NCBI GenBank assembly: GCA_023634235.1
Contig: JAMKCF010000001.1
Span: 6,450,758 to 6,514,757, forward strand
Reading direction: 5' to 3'
DNA length: 64,000 nucleotides
From: Pisaster brevispinus
Taxonomy: Eukaryota; Echinodermata; Asteroidea; Forcipulatida; Asteriidae
Shown: in pieces, positions 47,361 through 57,567 of the stretch
Numbering within the stretch: the stretch's first letter is position 1
Layout of the letters: every line of letters starts with the position of its first letter
Notes under the pieces: model-generated
What the model saw: only the letters and a program-made list of their open reading frames with translations
The model's database searches: none
What the model was told of the DNA's origin: nothing
Program-made: the position numbers and the translations under genes

Positions 47361-47802
47361 GGGATATAATATACAAATATTGACTGCTTCGAGTGCTATG
47401 GTTAAAACTACGACTCCCGAGGTGATCCCCGGAGCGTTCTATTTTCCCGAGGCGCAGCCGAGGGAAAATGGAATGGTCCGGGGATCACCGAGGGAGTCGG
47501 GGTTTTAACCATAGCACGAATAAAAGCAGTCAATATTTGTTTTATAACACCCCCAACAGACTATTTATCATCCTCGTTCACGTAACGTTCGTACGCGCAT
47601 TTCAGATACACAGATGCACAACTGATTGAGTTCGAGGTGGGTAAAAAAGACGTCTGGGTACTGCGCGCGCCATGGAATAGTCGACTATTCCATGGCAAAC
47701 GACTATCACACGGCCGCCGGGTTTCTGGTAAAACTAAGACATATCATGTGACGCGCTCTAAACCAATGAAAAGGCAGAATTTTTGTAAGGGGTGTTATAA
47801 TG
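47361..47802. mobile_element. Composite palindromic element(s) with TATAACACCCC ends
   Basis: From 47361 to 47560, arms with AATATTGACTGCTTCGAGTG and GTGATCCCCGGAGC face their complements around GAGGCGCAGCCGAGG. A second palindrome, TATAACACCCC...GGGGTGTTATA (about 47551-47802), is centred on CCATGGAATAGTCGACTATT. Both look like non-autonomous foldbacks. Confidence 0.6.
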
Positions 47803-48399
47803 GGATTTACATCACGAACAACCAAAGTGTAACAATAAAGTAGAACACTGCATGACTTGAATTTAAAAAATAAACAAACAAACAATCATTAACTTTAAAA
47901 AATAACCAACTAAAACGAAACGGTCAGGTCAGATCAATTTTACAAGATACTTTTATTTCAGTATTTTCATACTGTTTCAAATTTAAACGACATTAATCAA
48001 ACGTTTAAACATTGAACATTATTAAGAAAACTCTTTAAATGTTTGAACAACATAAATCATCCTTTTAAACATTTAAACAATATAATCAAACTTTTAAATT
48101 TAACTACAAGTTGAGGCTTGAAATTCTCTTGTGGAAGTTATTATAAATCAAATTCATAGTCAATTCAAATTGATAAATATTTGATGTTCATGTTTCTGCT
48201 GTTAATACCATACAATGAAACTGTTCAATTAGCATAATGGATAATATCATGCCTCTATTTTACTCATGTCAAATTGATAAACATAGCTGTTCATACCGTA
48301 CAATAAAACTGTTCAACTAGCATAATAGAAAACCTGCTAAACTGTCATAATGTTCTACTTGCCAAAATACAAGACAGCATAATGAAGAAAATTTTAGAG

Positions 48400-49284
48400 T
48401 CAATCTTTGACGTGCATAATTTCACTTCTCGCCCGCTTTTGCATCACTTGTAGTAAAGCATCTTGCTTATGGTGATTTGTTGACCGAAAGTACAATTTTG
48501 TGGTTAAGTCGTTCAACTTTTCAAGCCCTTGTTGGGTGAAATTTGCAATGGAGCCATATTTGATCAAAAGCTCTGGTACATGTGTTACTAAGACGTGTAT
48601 ATAGGGAGTCACATGAGTTGTCTGATAGACCCTTGTAAATAAATTGAGCCAAATCTTACATCTCCTCCGAAACTGGTCAGCTTCAGAAGGTGTAAATTTG
48701 CCATGGTCAGTGCGAAGGGCCATACATAAACTAAATATCTCATCCCACAAAAACTGTATGTCATCCACTTGACACAGAAGATGAGTTACATCTTTCAGGA
48801 GAACAGCAAGCTTGATGTTTTGGCACAACACAATTCTTTCTGGACCAGTTAGAATCCTCCACTTAAGTTTGTTTGAACTTTCACCAACGTAGAAAGTAAA
48901 GTTAGGGATTCCTGTGTCGGCAAAAAATATCTTAAGTTTAGCACAGTTTTTATGTTTCTTTCGATCAAACAAAGTTAGTGTAGCTTTTGCGATTTCATCT
49001 GCCCTTCTTAGCTCTAGTACAAGTAAGTTCAACAATACATCAGTTATGCGAAGAAACATGTGAAGAGTATCAACAACTGTATTTTGAACTGGAATGGAAG
49101 GAAATACTGGAAAATGAGAGCAGTTGTATTTATCTCTCTTTTTAGACAGTTGCGAACACTTCTTAATTTCTTCAGTGGTCCTACAACCTTTTTTCAGTAT
49201 CAAACATTGACCACTCAACAGATGTGTAATAAAACTGTTTTGACGGACACTTACAGTATACGCAAGAATAAGTACAAGATGCAC
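48400..49284 (-). pseudogene. C-terminal part of the uncharacterised multidomain gene
   Basis: One open frame after the A-run slip. From GCRTTEEIKKCSQLSKKRDK, through FPVFPSIPVQNTVVDTLHMF (a conserved-looking P.....V.D.LH.FLRI.D.L), to RSTNHHKQDALLQVMQKRAR near the end. Helix-rich, no named domain. Confidence 0.65.
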
Positions 49285-50087
49285 TATCTATACCCAAGCA
49301 ACAGAGAAGAAATTTGTAGTCACCTCCTAGGCAATACACAATGTTGTATGTCTGCCCATCTACAACAACTTCATGTAAATCTTCTACTCCTTTTCTAACA
49401 TCAGCTAGATGCTCTACCAAAGAATTATAGCCTTCTGAATCTTGAAATATAGAAACGAGGTAGTTTCCGGTAGCAGTTTCAGCTTTTCTACCTTCTTCGA
49501 TAATTGTAAAGGTAAAATTCACAACACGAATATTTTTACCAATCCAGGTGCCGTCTCCGGAAATTTTCACATGAATAGTATTATTTGTGAGACAACCTTC
49601 CTTGTGTAAATTTCCAACTTTATTTTTGACAAGTGTGCTGATGCTTCGCTGGTAACCTACAGATTTGTTTCCAGGTGTACCAATGATTTCATCTAGTGGT
49701 ATTTTGTTGATAAACTGTTTTAACTTATACAAAGTAGGCAAGTCTTGACAAACAGTTGACAACTGTTGATATGCTTGATCAGATATTCCAAATCTGTCCT
49801 TAATGTAGACAAGATTTTCTAATTGAATGGAACAGCCTTTAGTTTGAGAAGATAAATTCAAATTTTGTAAACAACCAATTTCTGTGTTTCTGAGCGTTAA
49901 AGTTTCGGCCTCCAAACCACAAAATTTAAGAAATTCTAGAGCTTGTGAACAGTCTTGGGCGATTGTTGCTCGAAGTCGATATCTGTGTGCTCTGCTATAA
50001 ATATGGACTGGACTTTTTCTCTTGTATTTCTTAACAATTCGCTGCAGCACTGTATTTTTGCGATGACTTCTGCGGTTACACTTTGGC
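49181..50087 (-). pseudogene. Core part of the uncharacterised multidomain gene
   Basis: Open from the hAT border to the frameshift. Contains KISGDGTWIGKNIRVVNFTF, VEDLHEVVVDGQTYNIVYCL, GGDYKFLL and a Cys cluster C-x3-C-x2-C-x-C. The two spaced acidic motifs (SGDGT, LGGDY) could be parts of a nuclease-type active site, which is inference. The N-terminal part is basic (KKYKRK). Confidence 0.65.
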
Positions 50088-50090
50088 AGG

Positions 50091-50180
50091 CCTAGAAATC
50101 CGACGCGAATCCGCGAATCGATTCGCGCGAAGATTCGCGCCCGGCGTTAACGCCGCGAATCTGAGTAGATTCGCGTGAAA
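50091..50180. repeat. hAT left subterminal repeats
   Basis: GCGAATC/GATTCGCG words recur on both strands (CGCGAATCCGCGAATCGATT and onward), with GCGTTAACGCC in the middle. Such subterminal arrays commonly bind hAT transposase. Confidence 0.65.
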
Positions 50181-50544
50181 TTGTCAGCATTCAGAAGGGG
50201 AAAATCACTTTCTCAGCTTTATATTTGGGTCAACATGAAAATATGTTTACTTTTCCGAAGACCCACTAATTATTTTTTTTTTTAAATTCCGTTAATCCGA
50301 CACAAAGTTAAGTTTTTTTAAACCACTCACGTCGAGTCGAGTCGTCGTCTGATCCTTAATCCTAAACGGCCGTCGTCGTCCGTCGTACACCGTGCACTCT
50401 GATCCTGCTTGTTTGTGTACTGTTGTTGCGACCTCCGAGGGGTACGTTTTCGCGTTCGTAATACAATAACTAGTTCGGTTGAATTTTGGTCGTCGGTAAA
50501 CACTGGCCAAGGACCGAAACAGTTGTTGGTTCCAGCCGCGAAAA

Positions 50545-50977
50545 CGAACCCCAGTACATTTTGTTTTATCCTGTCCGCGGATTGGTTGATAGCGCAAAAG
50601 ATCCCGTTTTTGGACCAATAGTCTCCCTGGATAGTAAGCTCACGGAATCAATCTGCTTTTATACACGTGGTTACCATGCACCGAGATAGTCGATTTCCCA
50701 AGATTATTGCAATTTTTCTTTTCTCTCCGTTTCTTTTTCTGGACTCCAGTTTATTCTTTAAAAATCTGAAAACATTGAATAATGATAATTTTAAAGCAAT
50801 AGTGAGCTTTTATGACAAATTATTTGATTCTCAAAACATTTTGTAGAAAAATCCAAGGACGTACATCGCTGTACTTGGTAAAAACGCTAACAGTCGAGAA
50901 AGACTATTGGCTCCAAAACGGGATCTTTCGTGCTATCGACCAATCCGCAGACAGGATAAAAACAAATTGAGATGAGG
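50545..50977. mobile_element. Inverted-repeat element inside the hAT 5' region
   Basis: TTATCCTGTCCGCGGATTGG...AAAGATCCCGTTTTTGGACC (50563-50623) is the reverse complement of 50896-50962 with few mismatches. This is a second level of nesting, or hAT internal arms. The adjoining CCGCGAAAACGAACCCCAG resembles 58696-58715. Confidence 0.6.
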
Positions 50978-52260
50978 TCACTAAAACTTTTAACAATATG
51001 AGGACTGTAGTCCATGTGTGCGGCCGGGTGAGTTTGACAGTCTGCTGTCAAATTATTTTGCACGCAAGATGGCCAAGAAAACTATCAGCTTAGTCAGCTA
51101 TAACAAATGGGAGGAAGAGCTAAAACAGATCTTTATACACGAAGAGCAAGATGGAAAAGTATTCCGAATGAAGTGTAAGGTATGTTCCAAACATTGTGGA
51201 TCTATTAAAGCAAAATATAGAGGAAAGTGGTCGAAGATGTGATGAACTATGGAAAACATGGGACAACACACATATTAAAACCAAATCTAGTCCGCCACAT
51301 GGCTTCTGAAGCCCACCGACGTTGCCTGAGATGGAAACCCATCAGCCTCAAAGCAAAAGACAGAAAACAATCACGCAAGCCTACGGGGGTGCCGTTGAGA
51401 TGGCAAAAAAATCCATATCACAACTGCTCCGTGCGGCACTGTACCTGTGCTCCCATGAAAAGCCGTACTCTGAATATCCTCACCTACTGAGCATGTGTGG
51501 TGATATGGGATTGAATCTCACTACTAGTTATGAGAAACAATGAGAAAGCTGCTAAAGCCTTTGGACACGTTATCGCAAATCAAATGGTGTCAGATGTTCG
51601 CCAACGTGTTGGGTGCAGCAACTTTTATAGGTATGTGAAGATCCGCATTGATCGTGGCTGCATTTTCTGCCAGATTTCTGTTCTGCATCTACATCATGCG
51701 CGCTGGGGACATCCCCATAAATTCGTATTCTGAGTGACTGTCGATGATGACGACAAAGTGGAAAATCCCCTCTTATATCCGCCATGTTTGATTTTTCGAA
51801 TTGGTGAATGTTTTTACCTTCGATGGAAAAGTTTAAGAAATTACAAGTTTTGACGGCACAAATACCACTCTAACGCCAAATCTTACATTATTGAAATGTA
51901 ATCTTACATATTGGTTGTTATTTCGTCTTTAAAATCCTAAAGTTTCGTTGTATTTTATGTGTCAGAAAAAAATAACTGACTAGGTTACAGCCGGGTCTGT
52001 GGGCAATTGGCATGAACCACAAGCATTTTTATTCAAAATAGTCGCGTTTTTGGTCACAAACTTCTAATCAATTACCTGTAAAAGATAAATGATGCTAATT
52101 AAAGGAGCTTCAAATGCTTGTAATTTCCTTATTATTAAGGTATCTAAATAATTTTGGTATCACTGTGTAGGATTTTCCAAGCTCTTTCCAGCGCAGTGGT
52201 ACTAATTGCATTGGTATTGGTTCACTTTGAATTTTTTCTTCACATACCTAACTTTTACAG

Positions 52261-52665
52261 CTGGCTGATAGATGGAAGTACAGCAGCAAAGAGGCGTTTA
52301 ACGTATGAAGCTGAACTGATTTATATTCGAACTGCCTTTGAACTTCGTCCACGTACTGAGTTGCTTTGCTTCAAGCCCATGAAACCCTATGCATCGGTTA
52401 ATGCTGGCAATCTCCTACATGCACTTTTGTGTGAGTTGTTATCACTTGACCCATCAGTTGACGCTTCTGTGTACATGAAGGATGTGGATGAAGTGCCTAT
52501 CGAAAGCCTTATCGCAAGTTGGCAGAAGAGTTATCTCAGCAAAAAGAACATTGGCGCAGCAGCTGATGGAGCATCAGTTAACTTTGGGTGCAACAAAGGG
52601 CTTGTGACTACTGTGAGGAAAACATGTTCTCAATGGTTGGTTGGTCTTCATTGTTTTTCTCATAG
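52261..52665 (+). pseudogene. hAT transposase exon 2 (catalytic region)
   Basis: Acceptor TTTTACAG, donor GTAGGT. Open across its length. WLIDGST supplies the first Asp, ADGASV the second, and LHCFSHR the C-x2-H motif. Confidence 0.8.
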
Positions 52666-52835
52666 GTAGGTGTTTTGTTGTTACAATTCTGAGAATTAAC
52701 GAACAACAAATAATTGTGTTGATTGCTTTTGCATGAAAAAAATACCCTGAAATATGCGAGAGTCCCATTAATTATCCCCAAAAGAGCAAACATTTAACAA
52801 AAAATAATGCATTTTATGTGTACCACCTTTTCTAG

Positions 52836-53289
52836 GTTAGAGCTAGCAGCACATGATGCTCTTAGACCTCACTTTGAAGAAGTCGATGTCTTCCTGCAGG
52901 AGATATTCCTACACTTCAGAAACAGCGCTTTAGAGTGGTGTCTTGTTCTCAAGTTAGCAGATAGGCTCAAAATAGGAGTGTATACACAGCCCAAGTCATT
53001 TGGGACAAGATTCTTGCCACATACCAAGAAAGCACTGTCCGCTCTGCGGAACAACTGGATGGTATATACGATGCACTTCCAAAACCAGAAAGCAAGTTCA
53101 GATAATGTTCAGGCAGCAAAAGCATCAGCATGGCTTGACAAACTGATGAGCTGTGCATTCATGATGAAGTGTCGTGTATATGAGGATATTGTTGTTCTCT
53201 TGAGTCGTACTGCAAATGTCTTTCAAGCTGATCAAGTCCAGTCAGTTTCAGATGCCCAGCAGAAATTCAAGACCATGAAAGCAGAACAA
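52836..53289 (+). pseudogene. hAT transposase exon 3
   Basis: Acceptor CTTTTCTAG, donor GTAATC. Continues HR|LELAAHDALRPHFEEVD in phase. Open across its length and helix-rich. Confidence 0.78.
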
Positions 53290-54209
53290 GTAATCAGTTC
53301 AAAATTAAATTCATATTAAGTTTACAAATTTAACCATACAATACAATTTACATTAACAATTCATGAGAATAGTTCAATTTAAACACATGTAAATTAGAAT
53401 TGAATCTGCCTTGACCTAATACTTCAATTGTTCATACTTTTATTTATTTATATTATTTTAATCATCATCACAGGAAATCCTATCCGAACAGCCAGGAGAG
53501 TCTGAAAATGATCTGTGGACCAGAATTCAACAAAGTGACCCTGTACAGGAATCCGATATTGCACACGTTAGGTCAGCTACAAGATCGCAGCCAACGACTT
53601 CATCCAGCTCATCCTGCTAGGTTAAACTTGGTATCAAGGTGTTGAAGCAAGTTAGTTCAACTAATGCTCAGACTTCTAACCAAGCAGCAAGTAGCAGATC
53701 CAAGTTTGTAGAAGCTGACTCTGCAGAACCTTTGGTGATAAAGCACATGGTAACAATGGAAAGCATCACAAAAATGCGCAAAACAGCAATGTCTGACTTG
53801 AACATGAAACTCGCAGACAGATATGCTCAGTTTGAAGAAGTGGATGATGTACTCAGCAAAATTTAGTTTGTTGACATTACATCATGGCCAGAAGATTTGA
53901 GAGATCTATCAAACTTTGGTGTTGAGGATGTCTCGTGGCTGCTCAAACATTTCCAAACACCGCTTCAGCATGCAGGTATTGACGGTGAAGTGGAGGTGCT
54001 GAGAGAATTCAGAGATCTCAAGATGTATTATGGTCCAAAGCTTTCTGCTGGTCAAATTATCAAGAACACATCTGGTGAGAGAACTTAATAATAACAAAAA
54101 ACAGCCTTTAAAATAATTTAAAAAACGGCCTTTAAAATAAAATTAATTAATTCTGTGAATCACTACCCCTTACTGATCCAGTAATGCTTTTGTCTTTTTC
54201 CATTTTCAG

Positions 54210-54730
54210 ATGTTTTTTGGCCTTGGGTCTACGGCACCAACAAGGCAAAGTATGGAAATTTCCTGCTAGTTGTAGAGATCATCCTTTGCATTCCTTTTTC
54301 GACAGCAATCGTTGAACGTGGTTTCTCAGCTGTTCGGCGAATCATCACTGACTGGCGGTCTACATTGGGTGAAGATCTGATTGGTGACTGCATGCACTTT
54401 AGTTCAAGAAAGGGACAACTACAAAATGTAAGCTACAGAGAGAAGCTCATTTGTGATGCAGCTTGTTCATTTCTTAAGGGTATTGAGACAGAGACGTGGG
54501 GAGATCTTGCAGCTGTAACAAGGAGAAGGGTCAACATGCTTCAGAAGGGTTTGAAGTTGGATGAGAAGTCAAATTATACCCAAGTGTTAGTCGCAGAGGA
54601 AAGTCATTCTTCAAACCCTTCAGACTCTGATGATGAGTTGGACACAGCAGACGTCATGGTCATTAACAATGATTCAGGTTGTTCCACAACGCAGGAGGCA
54701 GAGCTACTCAGTAGTGGGGAAGAGGAGTAA
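54210..54730 (+). pseudogene. hAT transposase last exon (dimerisation domain)
   Basis: Acceptor CATTTTCAG. NFLLVVEIILCIPFSTAIVE and RGFSAVRRIITDWRS match the hAT C-terminal domain. The tail is rich in Ser/Asp/Glu and ends LLSSGEEE. Confidence 0.82.
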
Positions 54731-54911
54731 TTTGGACCTGTTCCATTCCACATCACTAGTGAAAATGACTCTAATCACAATCATAAAATTGTTCTTCATG
54801 CAAAACTGAAAGGAAGAACAATGTGGGTTTACAACATAAAAAATGTGCAGTCTTTCACTATTTTCTCCCAAACCTCTTACAGTTTACATTTAAATCATCA
54901 ATGTATGTCAC

Positions 54912-55093
54912 TCTAAGGTCACAGAGTTGTTATTTGATTGAATGTTTATATGAATAAAGTGGAAACACTATGAACACTGGAGTACTGGAATGTTTTTATG
55001 TCTAAGGTCACAGAGTTGTTATTTGATTGAATGTTTATATGAATAAAGTGGAAACACTATGAACACTGGAGTACTGGAATGTTTTTATGTCTA
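54912..55093. repeat. Exact 89-bp tandem duplication with AATAAA
   Basis: The unit beginning TCTAAGGTCACAGAGTTGTT at 54912 repeats at 55001 without visible mismatch. Each unit carries GAATAAAGTGG, so the transposase 3' end has two identical poly(A) signals. Confidence 0.92.
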
Positions 55094-55159
55094 CTCATAA
55101 TTGCTGTATTTTCAAACACTACATTTTGCAAATATACTTGTAAAATATGCAACAAAAAA

Positions 55160-55265
55160 GAGATTCTCCCCAAAAATATGCGAGAATCCATTCCCCGAAA
55201 TTTGGGAGAATCTTGGATTCTCGCAAAATTCTTCAGCGAGAATCCATTTTGATTCTCGCGGAGTC
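55160..55265. repeat. hAT right subterminal repeats
   Basis: GAGAATC / GATTCTC(GC) words occur repeatedly, matching the style of the left-end array. Confidence 0.65.
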
Positions 55266-55284
55266 ATGCGAACTTCTAGGCCTG

Positions 55285-56202
55285 TTTGGAGCTGCAAGAA
55301 GCTGCTCAATTAGTTCACCTCTGAGAAATTTAAACTTCCACCACTTGTTTTTAGCAAGCCATTTTTTTTATTTCTCTTTTTGTTTGCCTCCTTTTTTTGA
55401 ATTTCTGTAATGAGAAGCAAATCTTGATGCTTTTGTTTTTACTTGGCTTTCCAGACGTGGTGTAAGTTTGAGTCCAACACTGTAATGTTGGCAAATGGAA
55501 TGGAAAATGTCTTGAGTCACTTTTTTTGTAATATGTTTGAGAGAATGACTTCGGTTAGCAATGTCAAGCAACAAATTTATGTTCATATCCACAAATAATG
55601 CTGAATCAGAATCTAAGTGAGACATTAAAGATGCATTGCAATTCGACAAGTGTCATTTTTGGCAAGCTGGTGAATCGGTTGTTGAAAACTGCTCCTTTGT
55701 GGCCTCACCTCGAACAAATGTAAGCAATAAGTAGAAACCTGGCACGATGCTTTTTTCACTTCCACTGCTGTCAAACTCTTTAATTGGCCTGTGTTTCCGT
55801 AGTGCTACAGTTAGGGGTCCGGGGATAACAAATGTGCAATTACCCTGTCCATCAATTCTTTGCATCCAGTCTGCACCTAATTCTTGACAGAGTTCACTAA
55901 TTGTTGAAATGGGAGGGACGAGAATTACATTCGGCAATATTAAATATTGCAAGCATTAAATCCTGTTCAACGTCTTTTCTGATTATGACCCTTGGAGATT
56001 CTTTCCTTCCACTTTTCAATGATCTTTTGATGTCTGCAAGCAAGCGGTGCGTTAACAGTTTTTTTCTCTCTCCCAGAGAAACGGACGACCCTGAAGCAGG
56101 CTGATGAAAAGTTACAATTTTCTCCCTTGGGACCCACTCATCGTACTTTTTTTGCCATCCGGGATAACTCACATACACTCTTGATTCCTCTTCCTTGATG
56201 AT
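55285..56202 (-). pseudogene. N-terminal and middle part of the uncharacterised multidomain gene
   Basis: Acceptor TTTGGCAG just upstream of 56202. Chromo-barrel half (YPGWQKKYDEWVPREKIV), basic SLGERKKLLTHRLLADIKRS, the frameshift, the ISELCQELGADW module, then VPGFYLLLTFVRGEATKEQF. Two in-frame stops follow before the hAT border at ELIEQLLAAP. Confidence 0.68.
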
Positions 56203-56584
56203 CTGCCAAATAATTAAAAATTAAATAATCAAGAGAGGACAAACAAAGAAAGACTGCACTCGTTATACGCATAATGGTAAACACCATCAAAAAGCCCCTA
56301 CACATTAAAATGGACGTGGCCACGATCTGTGGCAAGCAACAACAAAAATGAACTAGCGTCTAACGAAACCCCAAACTTTTCAAAGTTTTAAACCGACAAG
56401 TACAGTACTTACCTCGCTGTTAAATAAGTCTCCAGCTTGCCAGGACAAATCTGTGGCTCTTGATTTGCATACTGTCGTGGAATGTAGGGATTATTCAACT
56501 TTGAGTAGAAATTGGGTGGTTTGTCTGCACATTTACGGAGGGATTTGTGTGAACGAGCTGAAGACATGCTGCACACGCCCGCCC

Positions 56585-56592
56585 TATAAATA
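56585..56592. promoter_or_regulatory. TATAAATA element
   Basis: TATAAATA between the divergent minus pseudogene and plus gene. It could serve either strand; no transcript start is visible. Confidence 0.25.
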
Positions 56593-56790
56593 TACGTTCC
56601 GTACGCGTCGGCGTCAAAAGGTCATCGCGAGAGCATTCTAGGCTTGTGATTGGCTCATAGTTCGTTTCCATGGTGAGTAATAGTCGTTGGACTGCGCCCT
56701 CTATCATTTTATGAAAGCAATTAATGAGACAAACAATTCCATATGGCTGTCAGGTGTTAATGACGTAGTTCACCATAACAAGATCAGAAG

Positions 56791-57567
56791 ATGGCGGCAC
56801 CGTTGAATTCGACGTCGTAAGTATAATTACATTTTTAATAATAGCCTTGTCGCATATAATCGTCTATGAAACAATTTTAATATGCCAGATGGAAACGAAG
56901 TGTATTTCCCGAATAACAGTTGGTGACTGTGCAAATTATGTTGAATAACGTTAGGTAATTCGTAGTTGACTAGTGTCGTCGAACGCAGACGGACGATGAT
57001 GACATGAAAATGAATGCCGACTCAAGACTACTACAGATTGGCCTTAAAATAAAGTTATTCGTTGCCGTTTACTAACGTACATTTGTACTGTAGTCGTTTA
57101 GAATAGTAGTGACAGTACTTCTACTTCTACTTTACTACTCGGCAAAGTCCCATGATGTGATATCACGCCAAGAGTAGGAACTCCAACGGTGTGGTATGGA
57201 AGGCAAGGCGGTGGTGGTGGGGGGGGGGGGGCCTTCAAAATCTTTAGAACCTTCCCAATTTCCAATTTATCCTGCATGAAATTTGAAAATGCTTGGCGTA
57301 AACATTTCTTCTTTTTTTGCTCCTCAACATCACCAGCTAACAAATTTCTTTTTTCCCCCTGTATTTAAATGCCAACCATGCCAATGTTGAATGTGACAGT
57401 CACATTCCGTTATTTGTGAAACGCATTATAAATATTATTGTGTGTCCATTAATTTCTTTTGTTGTTTTTACTCAGCTATTGGCAGAACATTCTCCTTCAA
57501 GACACAGATGGAGAAAATTACAATATTTCTATAGATGCACCAAGTGCAAAGAGATTGACCGAAGGAG
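56791..57567 (+). CDS. First two exons of an unidentified plus-strand gene
   Basis: ATG at 56791 lies in AGAAGATGGCGGCACC, a YY1-type start typical of broadly expressed genes. A TGACGTAG (CRE-like) sits 30 bases upstream. Exon 1 (56791-56816, MAAPLNSTS) ends at GTAAGT; without splicing the frame stops two codons later. Exon 2 (57476-57567, acceptor TTTACTCAG, donor GTAATG) continues in phase with YWQNILLQDTDGENYNISID then APSAKRLTEG. I do not recognise the protein. Later exons were not found before 64000, so the gene probably continues beyond the window. Confidence 0.5.
57220..57232 (+). repeat. Poly-G tract
   Basis: GGTGGTGGTGGGGGGGGGGGG in the intron of the unidentified gene; likely length-variable. 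Confidence 0.85.

Larger units (their letters stand above)
51069..54730 (+). pseudogene. hAT transposase, five exons, decayed
   Basis: Exons: 51069-51630, 52261-52665, 52836-53289, 53474-54074, 54210-54730. The N-terminus has a BED/TTF-like zinc finger (CKVC then LVRHMASEAHRRC). The core has WLIDGST, GAAADGASVNFGCNKG and GLHCFSHRLELAAHDAL (the hAT W..C..H region). The C-terminus has IPFSTAIVERGFSAVRRI then TDWRSTL, the hAT dimerisation motif, and an acidic tail. Resembles the ZNF862-like hAT branch. Defects: three frame changes in exon 1 (near 51235, 51320, 51535), TAG at 53618-53620 and TAG at 53864-53866. Not functional as it stands. Confidence 0.82.
50083..55289 (+). mobile_element. hAT-type DNA transposon with 5-bp target duplication
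   Basis: The element spans 50088-55284 (5197 bp). TIRs begin CAGGCCTAGAARTYCG on both ends (14 of 16 bases), with subterminal GCGAATC/GCGAGAATC repeats. TTTGG flanks both sides (50083-50087, 55285-55289). Removing the element and one TTTGG restores a continuous minus-strand frame, which confirms the borders. It carries a degenerate transposase on the plus strand. hAT elements usually duplicate 8 bp; 5-bp subgroups exist (hAT5). Confidence 0.88.
48400..56460 (-). pseudogene. Chromo-barrel multidomain gene of an uncharacterised family, split by a hAT insertion
   Basis: Reading right to left: ATDLSWQAGDLFNSE (56460-56413), an intron, then from 56202 IIKEEESRVYVSYPGWQKKY and DEWVPREKIV (chromo-barrel-like, as in MRG15/ARID4). 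Next come a middle module (ELCQELGADWMQRIDGQG, GPLTVALRKHRPIKEF), the 5.2-kb insertion (55284-50088), then ISGDGTWIG, LGGDYKFLLCCLGI, CTYSCVYCKCP and a helical C-terminus ending at 48400. About 880 codons if whole. Defects: a frameshift near 55905-55952, TGA at 55653-55655, TAA at 55368-55370, and an extra base in a six-T run (49189-49194, plus strand). I recall similar uncharacterised proteins in cnidarian and other marine genomes and suspect a transposon origin, but cannot name the superfamily. The initiator was not found. Confidence 0.7.

Noticed and set aside
55653..55655. In-frame TGA as selenocysteine in the minus-strand gene
   Set aside because: A second stop (TAA) and two frameshifts in the same gene make decay the simpler reading.
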